Source: Stenotrophomonas sp046736075
Lineage (GTDB): Bacteria; Pseudomonadota; Gammaproteobacteria; Xanthomonadales; Xanthomonadaceae
DNA: 64,000 bases
Reading direction: 5' to 3'
NCBI RefSeq assembly: GCF_046736075.1
Contig: NZ_CP177163.1
Coordinates: 1 to 64,000 of the forward strand
The number at the start of each line of letters is the position of its first letter. Position 1 is the stretch's first letter. The position numbers and the translations under genes are program-made. The notes under the pieces were generated by a model that saw only the letters and a list, made by a program, of their open reading frames with translations, was not told the DNA's origin and did no database searches. Below, piece after piece: positions 1 to 11,219 of the stretch.

Positions 1-674
1 GCCAGGTCGTTGTTGAGCGTGTAGCCCTCTTCGGGCGACTTGTCCGGCTCGACCGCCTTGGTGCCTTCGTACAGGCCCGGGTAGTACTGGTTGGCCTCGC
101 CCCCGACGAACCCGTAGAAGTGTTCGAAGCCGGACCCGGTGGGCCACTGGGTGAAGGGGCCCACCGGTGTTACTTCCCACAGCGCGACTTCATGGCACTT
201 GCCGAACTGCGCGGTGGAGAAGCCGTTCAACTTCAATATCTCGGCCAGCGGTGCCTTGTTCTTCGGGCGCACGCCGCTGTTGCCGGGGGCCGAGGTGCCC
301 ATCTCGGTGATCGCCCCCATGCCCACCGAGTGGTGGTTACGCCCGGTCAGCAGCGCCTGCCGCGTGGGCGAGCACAGCGCCGTGGTATGGAAGCGGGTGT
401 ACTTGATGCCGGCGGCGGCGAGCGTCTCGAAGTTCGGCGTGTGGCACGGGCCGCCGAATACCGATGACGAGCCGAAGCCGGCATCATCCACCAGCAGAAT
501 CAGCACGTTGGGCGCCTTGGTGGGTGGGCGCAGCGCTTTGATTGGCGGGTAGCGGGTGTTGGGGTCCTTGGCGTCGTAGGTGGTCAGGCCAACATAGGCC
601 GCGTCGGGAATCGGCAGGATCGCACGCGAGAGCGTGTCGAATTCCGACGGTGCAACAGGGCGCTGATTGGCCAT
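1..674 (-). CDS. Arylsulfatase, C-terminal part outside the window
   Basis: Type I sulfatase, expected to hydrolyse sulfate esters. Reading the minus strand from the ATG at 674 gives MANQRPVAPSEFDTLSR, followed by a metal-binding segment (NVLILLVDDAGFG) and the sulfatase signature CSPTRQALLTGRNHH. In that signature the Cys of C-S-P-T-R is the residue normally converted to formylglycine. An in-frame TGA lies a few codons upstream, so the start is well bounded. About 224 residues are visible and the gene runs off the left edge. No signal peptide is obvious, which fits the AtsA-type arylsulfatases that often lack one. Specific substrate unknown. Confidence 0.85.
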   Translation of the reverse strand, partial: MANQRPVAPSEFDTLSRAILPIPDAAYVGLTTYDAKDPNTRYPPIKALRPPTKAPNVLILLVDDAGFGSSSVFGGPCHTPNFETLAAAGIKYTRFHTTALCSPTRQALLTGRNHHSVGMGAITEMGTSAPGNSGVRPKNKAPLAEILKLNGFSTAQFGKCHEVALWEVTPVGPFTQWPTGSGFEHFYGFVGGEANQYYPGLYEGTKAVEPDKSPEEGYTLNNDL

Positions 675-775
675 GACCGGGTGTCCATGAGGGGGTGAAC
701 CTCATGCTAGTCGTGGCCAGGTGAGGCGCATTCCGAAGTACTACGGCCCTGCTGCCGGTAAATGTACTGGGCCGC

Positions 776-1780
776 TCAGCGCAGGTGATTCTTCAGGAAC
801 ACCCACGTGATCAAGGTGGCGTCCGGCCCCTTCGGGTCGGTGAACGGCAGGCCGGACTGGCTGCCGCTCCAGGCATGGCCCATCCCATGCACCACATAGT
901 GCTGCACCAGCGTCCTGCCGCCGTAGGTATAGGTGTCCACCGTGTAGGTGCGGCCACCCGGGACCTGGCCATTGAAGGTGCTGGTCGGCACGTACTTCAC
1001 CGAGTCGTTGTCCACGCCATCGTCGGCGAGGTCGTTGGTCTGCAGGAACTGGCGCACTGCCTGCTGCCCGTTCACCGGGTTCACCGTGGCATCGGCGCTG
1101 CCGTGGAAGACCAGCACCGGCAGCGGGCGTGGCTGCGGCGAGCCCGAGCACTGCCAGGCAAGCCGGCCGTTGCTGTCCGGTGAGTAGATGCTGCCGGCCA
1201 ACAGCGCGTAGGCGCTGCCGGACACGGTGGTGGCGCCCTTGTACATGCCGCCGGCATGCACCGCGCCGGCCGCGAACACGTCGGAATAGCAGGCGAGCAT
1301 GATCGAGGTCATCGCCCCGCCGGCGGAGATGCCGGTTACGTAGACCCGGCGCGGGTCCACGCTGTAATCGGCCTTCACGTTTTCCACGATGCCGGCCAGG
1401 ATGGATGCCTCGCCGCTGCCGCGTGCCTGGTTGATCGGCAACTGCCAGTTCCAGCAGCGTGCCGGGTTGGCGGTGACGTTCTGGCGCGGGTAGACCACGA
1501 TGAAACCTTCGGTGTCGGCCACCTCGTTGAAGCCGGAGGCCTCGCCCATCAGGTTGGGGCCGGTCACACAGCCGTGCAGCACCAGCAGCAGGGGCATTGG
1601 CTGCGTTGCCTGATAGTTCGCGGGCACCCATACCTGGTACTCGCGGCTGCCGAACAGGTTGCCGTACAGGCCAATATCCCAATGCCCGGCGGGGCCGGCG
1701 GCAACGGCGCTGCCCGCCGTGGCCAGCCAGATGCACAGCACCAGCAGTGCTGCCTTGATCGAATCGATTCCAGATTTCAT
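776..1780 (-). CDS. Secreted PHB depolymerase-family esterase
   Basis: A 334-aa extracellular esterase of the PHB depolymerase (LpqC/CE1-like) alpha/beta hydrolase family, expected to cut poly(3-hydroxybutyrate) or short-chain polyesters outside the cytoplasm. Residues 1-28 form a signal peptide ending AVA-A. The oxyanion segment is LVLHGC near residue 70, the lipase box is GISAGG with Ser152, and the acid (FHGSADATVNP) and the histidine (HGMGHAWSG) follow in the usual order. A GAGGA ribosome site precedes the ATG. It lies 87 bp downstream of the GntP permease on the same strand, so the two are probably co-transcribed. The family also contains feruloyl and acetyl-xylan esterases. The PHB assignment is strengthened by the 3-hydroxybutyrate oligomer hydrolase 10 kb away. 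Confidence 0.8.
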   Translation of the reverse strand: MKSGIDSIKAALLVLCIWLATAGSAVAAGPAGHWDIGLYGNLFGSREYQVWVPANYQATQPMPLLLVLHGCVTGPNLMGEASGFNEVADTEGFIVVYPRQNVTANPARCWNWQLPINQARGSGEASILAGIVENVKADYSVDPRRVYVTGISAGGAMTSIMLACYSDVFAAGAVHAGGMYKGATTVSGSAYALLAGSIYSPDSNGRLAWQCSGSPQPRPLPVLVFHGSADATVNPVNGQQAVRQFLQTNDLADDGVDNDSVKYVPTSTFNGQVPGGRTYTVDTYTYGGRTLVQHYVVHGMGHAWSGSQSGLPFTDPKGPDATLITWVFLKNHLR

Positions 1781-1867
1781 GACCAGATCCTCATGCGTGA
1801 GTCGTGGATGAAGTGGTACCGGAAATCCTCGTGGACCAGCCTTCCAGAGGGTGTTGCGTTGCCGCCA

Positions 1868-3271
1868 TCAAACCCAGCCGGTGGCGTAATAGATACCGAT
1901 CACCACGAACACCGCGAGGGTCTTGATGATCGTGACGGCGAAGATGTCCTTGTACGCCTGGCGATGGGTCAGCCCGGTCACCATCAGCAGGGTGATCACC
2001 GCACCGTTGTGCGGCAGGCTGTCCATGCCGCCGGACGCCATCGAGGCCACCCGGTGCAGCACCTCCATCGGAATGCCGGCGGCCTGCGCGTTGGCGATGA
2101 AGGTCTCCGACATCGCCGCCAGCGCGATGCTCATGCCGCCAGAAGCCGAACCGGTGACGCCGGCCAGGCCGGTGACCGTGACCGCTTCGTGCAGCAGCGG
2201 GTCCTTGATCGAGCCGAGTGCATTGGCTACCACCATGAAGCCCGGCAAGGCGGCAATGACTGCGCCGAAACCATATTCCGAGGCGGTATTCATGGCCGCC
2301 AGAACCGCACCGCTGATCGCGGTGCGCGTACCGTCGGCGAACTGGGCCACCACCGGGCGCCAGGCCAGCGCCAGCACCGACAGGATGCCCACCAGCAGCG
2401 CACCCACCACGGCCCAGATCGCGCCGATCTTCTGCACGTCCTGCACCAGCGGCGCGGCGCTGCCCATGATCGACGGGATGAAGCTGTGCTCGCTGCCATA
2501 CCACTGCGGTATGCCCAGGGTGAACAGTTTGTTGGAGACGAACACCAGCACCAGCGGCAGGATGGCAATGCCGGCATGCGCCAAGTGGGTGCCGGCAAAG
2601 GGAGCCGGCTCGTTCACCAGCGTGGCCGGGTCGCCGTAGCCCTCGCCCGTGCGCAGCGCAGCGCGGCGGCGCCACTCCAGGTACGCCATGCCCACTGCAA
2701 GCACGAACACGCTGCCCAGAATGCCCAGTACCGGTGCGGCCCAGGTATCGGTGCCGAAGAAGGTGGTCGGGATGATGTTCTGGATCTGCGGGGTGCCGGG
2801 CAGCGCGTCCATCGTGAAGCTGAAGCCACCTACCGCCAGCGTGGCCGGAATCAGGCGCTTGGGGATGTTGCTCTGGCGGAACATCTCGGCGGCGAACGGA
2901 TACACCGCGAACACCACCACGAACAGCGACACGCCACCGTAGGTGAGCAGGCCCGACACCAGCACGATGGACAGCATCGCCCGCTGCGGGCCGAACAGCC
3001 GGATCGCCGCGCCGACGATGGAGCGGGAGAAGCCGGACAGCTCGATCAGCTTGCCGAACACCGCGCCCAGCAGGAACACAGGGAAGTAGAGCTTGAGGAA
3101 GCCCACCATCTTGTCCATGAACAGGCCGGTGAACATCGGTGCCACCAGCGAGGGATCGGTCAGCAGCACCGCGCCGAGTGCGGCGATGGGAGCAAACAGG
3201 ATCACGCTGTAGCCGCGGTAGGCCACCAGCATGAGGAAGGCCAACGCAGCAAGTACGATCAGTAACGACAT
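1868..3271 (-). CDS. GntP-family permease, possible hydroxybutyrate importer
   Basis: A 467-aa inner-membrane transporter of the GntP/SLC13-like superfamily, with about a dozen hydrophobic segments from residue 1 to the end. The conserved stretch GGFSFTMDALPGTPQIQNIIP near residue 170 is characteristic of the GntP branch that takes up gluconate, 3-hydroxybutyrate or related organic acids by proton symport. It sits directly upstream of the PHB depolymerase-like esterase on the same strand, which points to uptake of released 3-hydroxybutyrate (inference). The gene is divergent from the TonB receptor at 3429, and the gap between them holds two CCTAGG palindromes. Gluconate or another acid remains possible, because substrate cannot be read from sequence. 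Confidence 0.82.
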   Translation of the reverse strand: MSLLIVLAALAFLMLVAYRGYSVILFAPIAALGAVLLTDPSLVAPMFTGLFMDKMVGFLKLYFPVFLLGAVFGKLIELSGFSRSIVGAAIRLFGPQRAMLSIVLVSGLLTYGGVSLFVVVFAVYPFAAEMFRQSNIPKRLIPATLAVGGFSFTMDALPGTPQIQNIIPTTFFGTDTWAAPVLGILGSVFVLAVGMAYLEWRRRAALRTGEGYGDPATLVNEPAPFAGTHLAHAGIAILPLVLVFVSNKLFTLGIPQWYGSEHSFIPSIMGSAAPLVQDVQKIGAIWAVVGALLVGILSVLALAWRPVVAQFADGTRTAISGAVLAAMNTASEYGFGAVIAALPGFMVVANALGSIKDPLLHEAVTVTGLAGVTGSASGGMSIALAAMSETFIANAQAAGIPMEVLHRVASMASGGMDSLPHNGAVITLLMVTGLTHRQAYKDIFAVTIIKTLAVFVVIGIYYATGWV

Positions 3272-3327
3272 GCGGCGCTTCCAGATGAGGAGGCGCCCAG
3301 TATCCGGATCTGACGGCCGCTGCCGAC

Positions 3328-3341
3328 TGGACCTAGGTCCA
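3328..3341. promoter_or_regulatory. Perfect 14-bp palindrome TGGACCTAGGTCCA, candidate operator
   Basis: A perfect palindrome with an ACCTAGGT core in the divergent promoter region between the GntP permease (ATG at 3271) and the TonB receptor (ATG at 3429). The same ACCTAGGT core recurs at 11172-11183 beside the response-regulator gene. I infer a binding site for that LuxR-type regulator. Confidence 0.5.
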
Positions 3342-3367
3342 CTCGCGGGTGCACCACGGCGCCGTTA

Positions 3368-3375
3368 GCCTAGGC
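3368..3375. promoter_or_regulatory. Second CCTAGG palindrome (GCCTAGGC)
   Basis: An 8-bp palindrome whose centre is 37 bp from the centre of the palindrome at 3328 and which ends 53 bp before the TonB receptor start. The distance of each of the two sites to its nearer gene start is almost equal. Weaker than the other two sites because only eight bases are symmetric. Confidence 0.35.
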
Positions 3376-3428
3376 GTCATGGGTGGCATAGGGCCACCTG
3401 CAACGTATATGCCTTGGGGGAGGACCGA

Positions 3429-5627
<2,199 letters not shown>

Positions 5628-5638
5628 AAGGTTCCCGC

Positions 5639-6517
5639 ATGACGCAGTCCTACGATGATCTGTACTGGAACAGCGATGATGGCCTGCGCCTGCATGCGCG
5701 CGACCATGCACCGGCGGCGGGGCAAGCGCCCCGCGGCACGGTGGTGTGCATTCCAGGGTTGACCCGCAACGCGGCCGACTTTGACGCGCTTGCCGGCACG
5801 CTGACGGCCGCCGGTTGGCGCGTGCTCGCGGTGGACCTGCGCGGACGTGCCGGATCGGCGCGTGCACCGGACCCGGCCAGCTACAACCCACGGACCTATG
5901 CCGACGACATGGTGGCGCTGCTGCGCGCGCAGCACATCGACAAGGCGGTGTTCGTCGGCACCTCGCTGGGCGTGCTGGTCACCATCACCCTCGCCTCGCG
6001 CGCGCCCGGCCTGATCGCGGGCGCAGTGCTCAACGATGCCGGCCCCAAGGTCCCGCGCGAGGCCCTGGCGCGTATCGGCAAGTACGCCGGCAAGCCGGTG
6101 CCGCCGATGGATCTGGACCAGGCGGCCGCTTATGTGGAATCCATCGGGAGGACGGCGTTTCCGCGCTTCACCGCCGAGGACTGGCGGGCGATGGCCACAC
6201 GCACCTTCCGCCTGCGCGACGATGGGCTGCTGGAGCTGGACTACGACCCGGCGGTGATCCGCACCACCCGGCCGTGGGTGCTGTGGCTGCTGCGCCCGGT
6301 GCTGTGGCGCGCGGTTCGTGGGCTGACGGCGCGCGTGCCGGTGCTGGTGGTACGTGGGGCACTGTCGGACATTCTGCCCGCCGATGTGGCACGGCAGATG
6401 GCGGCAACCTCGCCGAACGCGCGGCTGGTTGAAGTGCCGGACGTGGGGCATGCGCCCATGCTGTCCGAACCGGAGGCGCGCGACGCGATCCTCGCCCTGC
6501 TGGAGCGCGTGCGATGA
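5639..6517 (+). CDS. Alpha/beta hydrolase
   Basis: A 292-aa cytoplasmic alpha/beta hydrolase without signal peptide. Oxyanion segment CIPGLTRN (residues 37-44), nucleophile elbow GTSLG with Ser109, a late acid in VRGALSD, and the catalytic His in DVGHAPML near the C-terminus. It starts 12 bp after the TonB receptor and overlaps the MaoC gene by 4 bp (ATGA), so the three genes form an operon. Likely hydrolyses a small ester or thioester inside the cell, perhaps short hydroxyalkanoate oligomers. The substrate is inferred only from context. Confidence 0.85.
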   Translation: MTQSYDDLYWNSDDGLRLHARDHAPAAGQAPRGTVVCIPGLTRNAADFDALAGTLTAAGWRVLAVDLRGRAGSARAPDPASYNPRTYADDMVALLRAQHIDKAVFVGTSLGVLVTITLASRAPGLIAGAVLNDAGPKVPREALARIGKYAGKPVPPMDLDQAAAYVESIGRTAFPRFTAEDWRAMATRTFRLRDDGLLELDYDPAVIRTTRPWVLWLLRPVLWRAVRGLTARVPVLVVRGALSDILPADVARQMAATSPNARLVEVPDVGHAPMLSEPEARDAILALLERVR

Positions 6518-6999
6518 GTGCGGCCGCACCGGTTGACGCATTGCCCGTGGCGCTGCAGGCGCTTCGGGACTGGGCGGAGCGCGAGCGGCTGGGCCGCGTT
6601 ACGCGCATTGCGCAGTCGCGCATCGATGCGTTTGCCGACGCCACCGGCGACCACAACTGGATCCATGTCGACCCGGCCCGTGCGCAGACAGGGTTGCCGG
6701 GTGGGCAGACCATCGCGCATGGATTCCTGCTGCTCTCGCTGACCGTGGAAGACGATGTGGCCGCGCTGGCGGGTTTCCCCGGCATTGCCCACGTACTCAA
6801 CTATGGTTTGAACAAGGTGCGTTTCCTCGCGCCGGTGCCCAGCGGTACAGAGGTGCGGGTGCGCTCGCGGCTGGTGTCGCTCGACGCGCGCCAGCCGGGG
6901 CAGTGGCTCCTCACCCAGCACAAGGCCGTGGAAATCGTGCCCGGCGCTGAGGTGGCCCTGGTGGCCGAGCAGCTGTCGCTGATCGTCGCCGCTCCCTAG
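6514..6999 (+). CDS. MaoC-like (R)-specific enoyl-CoA hydratase
   Basis: A 161-aa single hot-dog-fold MaoC protein. The hydratase-2 motif is clear: ADATGDHNWIHVDPARA, with the catalytic Asp46 and His51 in the expected spacing, followed by IAHGFLLLSL. Enzymes of this family interconvert (R)-3-hydroxyacyl-CoA and trans-2-enoyl-CoA. Placed in a PHB-degradation block with an acyl-CoA synthetase at 13086, it could dehydrate (R)-3-hydroxybutyryl-CoA to crotonyl-CoA for beta-oxidation (inference). The start overlaps the stop of the upstream hydrolase by ATGA, suggesting translational coupling. Confidence 0.85.
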   Translation: MSAAAPVDALPVALQALRDWAERERLGRVTRIAQSRIDAFADATGDHNWIHVDPARAQTGLPGGQTIAHGFLLLSLTVEDDVAALAGFPGIAHVLNYGLNKVRFLAPVPSGTEVRVRSRLVSLDARQPGQWLLTQHKAVEIVPGAEVALVAEQLSLIVAAP

Positions 7000-7071
7000 C
7001 GGCCCCGCCCTACCCCGCAGCGCAGGGCCGGCCTACTGCACGCAGGCCGGGGTTCTCTCTACACTGGAGCG

Positions 7072-10000
7072 ATGTTGACGCCCTCCATCGTCCTGTTCGC
7101 CTGCATTGCGTGGACCGTGCTGCTGTTTGGCGTGGCCCTGTGGGGCGAGCGCCAGGGGCACCGGCTCACGAAAGTGTGGCCGGCCATCTATGCACTGTCG
7201 CTGGGCGTGCACTGCACCGCATGGACGTACTACGGGGCGGCCTCGCAGGGCGTGCAATGGGGCTTCCCGATCCCGCCGACGCTGATCGGCATGGCGCTGA
7301 TCTTCGGTCTCGGCCTGCCCTTCCTGGCGCGGCTCGGGCGGCTGGCCAAGCAGCACAACAGCGCCACCATCGCCGACCTGGTGGTGGCGCGGCTGCGTAC
7401 CGATCAGGGCCTGGGCGTCACCATCACCCTGGTCGCGCTGTTCGGCATCATTCCGTACATCGCACTGCAGCTCAAAGCCGTCAGCCAGGGGCTGGGCGCG
7501 TTGCTTGGCGATCATTTCGCCGCCAGTGGCTGGCAGCTGGACATGTCGTTCTGGTTCGCGCTGACGATGGCGGCGTTCACCATGCTGTTCGGTGCACGCA
7601 AGGCGTCGGCCACCGAGCACAACCGCGGCATCGTGGTCGCGCTGGGGCTGGAGTCGCTGCTGAAACTGGCGGCGCTGCTGGCCATCGGCCTGTATGCCGC
7701 GGTATCGGTGCACCAGGCAGGCACACCCCTGCTGGAGAAGATGGCGCATCTGCCGCCGCCGGCCGTGATCCCGGATTTCCTGACGATGGTGGCGCTCGGT
7801 GCAATGGCGGCGTTCACCCTGCCGCATCAGTTCCATGTGGGCGTGGTGGAGCTGCGCCAGTCATCGCACCTGAAGACGGCGCGCTGGCTGTTCCCGCTGT
7901 ACCTGCTGCTGATCGGGCTGCCGTCGGTGCCGATGGCCCTGTCCGGTGCGGCGCAGCTGCCGGCGTCGATGTCGCCGGACCTGTATGTGCTGGCCCTGCC
8001 GCAGGAACGCGGCCATCACCTGTTGGCGCTGCTGGCCTATCTGGGCAGCCTGAGCGCGGCCACGGGCATGATGATCCTGTCTGGCCTGACGCTGTCGATC
8101 ATGCTGGGCAACCACGGCGTCGGGTCGCGCCTGCTGGGCGGTATCGAGGGCGGCGACACCGGTGCCGACCTGCGGCCGCGCGTGCTGGCGTTCCGTCGCG
8201 CGGGCATCCTGGCGGTGTTCCTGATGTCGTGGCTGTACAGCCGCGCGATGAGCGGCACCGAGGCACTCAGCGATTTCGGGTTGATGTCGTTCACTGCGTT
8301 GTCGCAGCTGGCCCCGGCGGTGCTGTTGGCGGTGTATCGCCCGCGCACGCCCTCCCCGGCCATCATCGCAGGCATCGTACTGGGCTCGCTGGTCTGGCTG
8401 TGGCTGGTGCTGCTGCCGATGGTGATCCCTGCCCCGCCGCCGTCGGCCGGCCCCGACGGGCTGCACTGGCTGGCGATGTTCTCGCTGCGCATGCAGCCGG
8501 GCCATATCGCCATCAGCATGGGCGCGAGCCTGGCGGTGAATCTGGCGACGGTGGTGCTGGTGTCGCGCGCGATACGCCCCTCGATGCCGCTGCAGCGTGA
8601 CGCGGTGGCAGCAGCGGCGATGCGCAAGACGGCCGGTCGCTTCCTCGGCCAGGAACGCGCACGGCAGCTGATGGACGGGCACGCCGGGCAGATGCTCGAT
8701 GACGACCGCGTCACCGCCATCGAACGCGAACTGACCGCTGTGGTCGGCGCGGGCATGGCGCGGCTCCTGGTGGAGGCGGCACGCGATGGCGGCGCGGCCC
8801 CGCTGGATGTTGTCACCCGTGCGGTAGGCGAAGCCACCCAGGCGCTGCGCTTCAACCAGCGCCTGCTGGAAGCGGCGTTGGAGAACATGAGCCAGGGCAT
8901 CAGCGTGGTCGATGCCCAGCTGCAGCTGGTGGCTTGGAACAGCCGCTATGCCGCGCTGTTCAAATTCCCACCGGAGCTGCTGCAGGTGGGCCAGCCGGTG
9001 GCCCACCTGACGGCATGGGCGGTGGGGCAACTGAAGATCGGCGATGCTCCCGGCGACACGCCCGACAAGGCCCTGCTGCGCCGCGTGGCGCACATGCGGC
9101 GCGGCACGCCGCACCTGGCCGAGCGCATCTTCCCGGACAACACCATCGTCGAAATCCGCGGCAACCCGATGCCGGGCGGCGGCTATGTGGCCACCTTTAC
9201 CGATGTCACCGCGTTCCGCCGCGCCGAAGATGCCCTCAAGCGCAGCAACGAAACGCTGGAGCGCCGCGTGCAGGACCGCACCGCCCGGTTGGAGGAGGCC
9301 GTGCACGAAGCGGAACGGGCCAACGTGGCCAAGACCCGCTTCCTGACGGCGGTGGGGCACGACCTGATCCAGCCGCTGCATGCGGCGCAGCTGCTGACCG
9401 ACGCGATGTCGCAGCACATCCACTCCGAGTTCCTGGACAGCTTCCTGCGCCAGATCCGGGGGGCGCTGGATTCCACCGATGACCTGCTGTCGGGGCTGCT
9501 GGATATCTCGCGGCTGGAGGCTGGTGGACTGGTTGCCGACCCGCGCCCCTTCGCGTTGTCCTCAGTGCTGGACCCGCTCGCGCAGGAGTTTGCGGTGCTG
9601 GCCGCGGCGCGTGGCCTGCAGTTCCGTTACGTGCGCACCCGCGCTTGGGTGCACAGCGACCCGCTGCTGCTGCGCCGGGTGCTGCAGAACTTCCTGGCCA
9701 ACGCCATCCGCTACACCCGCCGTGGCGGCGTGCTGCTGGGCGTGCGTCGTCAGGGCCGGACGCTGTCGATCGGGGTGCATGACAGCGGCCCGGGCATCGC
9801 GCCGGAGCAGCAGGCGGTGGTGTTCGAGGAGTTCCACCGTGGCGACCGCAGCAATGGCCAGGGTCTGGGGCTGGGGCTGACCATCGCGCACCGGATTGCC
9901 GACCTGCTGCATGCGCCGCTGGAACTGCACAGCGTGCTTGAGCGTGGCTCGGCGTTCTCCATCACCGTGGCAGGTGCCGCGCCGCCCGCCGTTCCGCGCA

Positions 10001-10407
10001 GCGAACCCGCCGCCGCCGGCAGCAGCGCGATCAAGGGCGTGCGCGTCCTGGTGGTCGACAACGATCCGGATGCGCTGGATGCCATGCGGCAGATGCTGCT
10101 TTCCTGGGGCTGCGATGTTGTCGCGGTGCGCGACGCCAGCGCGATGGAATCAACCGCACACGAGGCCGCGCTGTGGTTGTTCGACTACCACCTTGACGAT
10201 GGCGATACGGGCGTGGCGCTCTGGAAGCGCCTCGCCGCTGCGCATGGGCCGCGGCCCACCGTGATTCTGAGTGCCGATACCGGCCGCGACACGCGCGAGG
10301 CGGTGCGTGAGGTCGGTCTTTCGCTGCTGAACAAGCCATTCAAGCCGTTGGCGCTGCGCTGGGCCATCAATCATCTGCTGGCAACGCCCGGCATGGCCAA
10401 GGCCTGA
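7072..10407 (+). CDS. Hybrid histidine kinase with sodium/solute symporter-like domain (CrbS/MxtR type)
   Basis: A 1111-aa membrane sensor kinase. Residues 1 to about 500 form a multi-spanning SSSF/SLC5-like transporter domain (it starts TPSIVLFACIAWTVLLFGVALWG). After a linker comes a PAS domain (about 600-710, NMSQGISVVDAQLQLVAWN), then a coiled coil and the phosphorylation helix GHDLIQPLHAAQLL with His763. The ATPase follows (FLANAIRYTRRGG; DSGPGIA; GLGLGLTIAHRIA), and a C-terminal receiver has acceptor Asp1038 in LFDYHLDDGD. This order matches the CrbS/MxtR family, known to control acetate and short-chain carbon use with a LuxR-type partner. That partner is the convergent gene at 10457. 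Here the pair is embedded in a 3-hydroxybutyrate block, so the transporter domain may sense that class of acid (inference). Confidence 0.88.
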   Translation: MLTPSIVLFACIAWTVLLFGVALWGERQGHRLTKVWPAIYALSLGVHCTAWTYYGAASQGVQWGFPIPPTLIGMALIFGLGLPFLARLGRLAKQHNSATIADLVVARLRTDQGLGVTITLVALFGIIPYIALQLKAVSQGLGALLGDHFAASGWQLDMSFWFALTMAAFTMLFGARKASATEHNRGIVVALGLESLLKLAALLAIGLYAAVSVHQAGTPLLEKMAHLPPPAVIPDFLTMVALGAMAAFTLPHQFHVGVVELRQSSHLKTARWLFPLYLLLIGLPSVPMALSGAAQLPASMSPDLYVLALPQERGHHLLALLAYLGSLSAATGMMILSGLTLSIMLGNHGVGSRLLGGIEGGDTGADLRPRVLAFRRAGILAVFLMSWLYSRAMSGTEALSDFGLMSFTALSQLAPAVLLAVYRPRTPSPAIIAGIVLGSLVWLWLVLLPMVIPAPPPSAGPDGLHWLAMFSLRMQPGHIAISMGASLAVNLATVVLVSRAIRPSMPLQRDAVAAAAMRKTAGRFLGQERARQLMDGHAGQMLDDDRVTAIERELTAVVGAGMARLLVEAARDGGAAPLDVVTRAVGEATQALRFNQRLLEAALENMSQGISVVDAQLQLVAWNSRYAALFKFPPELLQVGQPVAHLTAWAVGQLKIGDAPGDTPDKALLRRVAHMRRGTPHLAERIFPDNTIVEIRGNPMPGGGYVATFTDVTAFRRAEDALKRSNETLERRVQDRTARLEEAVHEAERANVAKTRFLTAVGHDLIQPLHAAQLLTDAMSQHIHSEFLDSFLRQIRGALDSTDDLLSGLLDISRLEAGGLVADPRPFALSSVLDPLAQEFAVLAAARGLQFRYVRTRAWVHSDPLLLRRVLQNFLANAIRYTRRGGVLLGVRRQGRTLSIGVHDSGPGIAPEQQAVVFEEFHRGDRSNGQGLGLGLTIAHRIADLLHAPLELHSVLERGSAFSITVAGAAPPAVPRSEPAAAGSSAIKGVRVLVVDNDPDALDAMRQMLLSWGCDVVAVRDASAMESTAHEAALWLFDYHLDDGDTGVALWKRLAAAHGPRPTVILSADTGRDTREAVREVGLSLLNKPFKPLALRWAINHLLATPGMAKA

Positions 10408-10408
10408 G

Positions 10409-10434
10409 CCGGCACGCGCGCGGCAGTGTGCCGG
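10409..10434. terminator. Possible convergent terminator hairpin
   Basis: CCGGCAC and GTGCCGG form a 7-bp perfect stem with a 12-base loop between the convergent kinase and response-regulator genes. There is no clear T-run, so Rho-independent termination is uncertain. Confidence 0.35.
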
Positions 10435-10456
10435 GCGGCCACTGCCCGCTCGCGGG

Positions 10457-11131
10457 TCAGGCGTCCTGCGTGTCTTCGATCTGCCGCGCGGGATCGGTCA
10501 GCCCCATTTCGTGCAGCACACGGATGGCCTGCGCGCGATTGCGCACCCCCAGCCGGCCCATGATCCGGGTCATGTGCGCCTTGACCGTGCGCAGCTGCAC
10601 GCCCAGCCGGTCGGCGATCTGCTTGTTGAGCAGCCCTTCGGCCACCAGGCTCAACACCTTGTACTGATGCGCGGACAGGCTGGACAACCGCGCGGCAAGG
10701 TCGGCGTCCTTGCTGAAGGGCGCCACCCGCGCCACGGGCTCGCGCAGCATCGCCGGGATCCAGCGCTCGCCATCCAGTACGGTCTGCAGCGCCGCCTGCA
10801 GGTCGGTCAGCCCGGAACTTTTGGGCAGATAACCTGCAGCACCGAGGTCGATGGCGCGGCGGATCACGTGCGGCTCTTCATTGGCCGACACGATGATGAT
10901 CGCCAATCCCGGTTGCAGTGCGCGGATGGTCGCCAACCCGGCCAGCCCATGATTGCCGGGCATGTGCAGGTCCAGCAGCATCAGATCAATCTGCTGGTGC
11001 TCGATCGCTTCGAGCACGCTATGCAGCGAATCGGCCTCGCTGATCTGCAGGTCCGCAACCGCCTCCTCCGCCGCGCGATGCAGCGCCGCGCGGAACAGGG
11101 GGTGGTCATCGGCGATAAGCAGGGTCGGCAT
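10457..11131 (-). CDS. LuxR/NarL-family response regulator (CrbR/ErdR type)
   Basis: A 224-aa cytoplasmic response regulator. Receiver domain residues 1-120 with the acidic pocket IADDHP and acceptor Asp54 in MLLDLHMPG, then a LuxR-type helix-turn-helix at about 155-215 (LVAEGLLNKQIADRLG, VKAHMTRIMGRLGV). It converges on the hybrid kinase gene, its likely phosphodonor. It is divergent from the 3-hydroxybutyrate oligomer hydrolase with a GTACCTAGGTAC palindrome in the 88-bp gap. This suggests it regulates itself and the hydrolase (inference). Known relatives CrbR/ErdR activate acetyl-CoA synthetase and related carbon genes. Confidence 0.88.
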   Translation of the reverse strand: MPTLLIADDHPLFRAALHRAAEEAVADLQISEADSLHSVLEAIEHQQIDLMLLDLHMPGNHGLAGLATIRALQPGLAIIIVSANEEPHVIRRAIDLGAAGYLPKSSGLTDLQAALQTVLDGERWIPAMLREPVARVAPFSKDADLAARLSSLSAHQYKVLSLVAEGLLNKQIADRLGVQLRTVKAHMTRIMGRLGVRNRAQAIRVLHEMGLTDPARQIEDTQDA

Positions 11132-11171
11132 GTCCTGGCGAGATTAGCAAATCGTCCGGCGCTGGGCACGG

Positions 11172-11183
11172 GTACCTAGGTAC
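11172..11183. promoter_or_regulatory. 12-bp palindrome GTACCTAGGTAC, candidate operator
   Basis: A perfect palindrome 40 bp from the response-regulator start (11131) and 36 bp from the oligomer-hydrolase start (11220). It shares the ACCTAGGT core with the site at 3328-3341. Its position between divergent genes suits an operator used in both directions. Confidence 0.5.
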
Positions 11184-11219
11184 GCTGGCACATCCCGCCT
11201 GGCTTGCTAGGGTGGCGCA

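Noticed and set aside
11184..11219. Sigma-54 promoter before the oligomer hydrolase
   Set aside because: TGGCAC is present but no GC element lies at the required distance.
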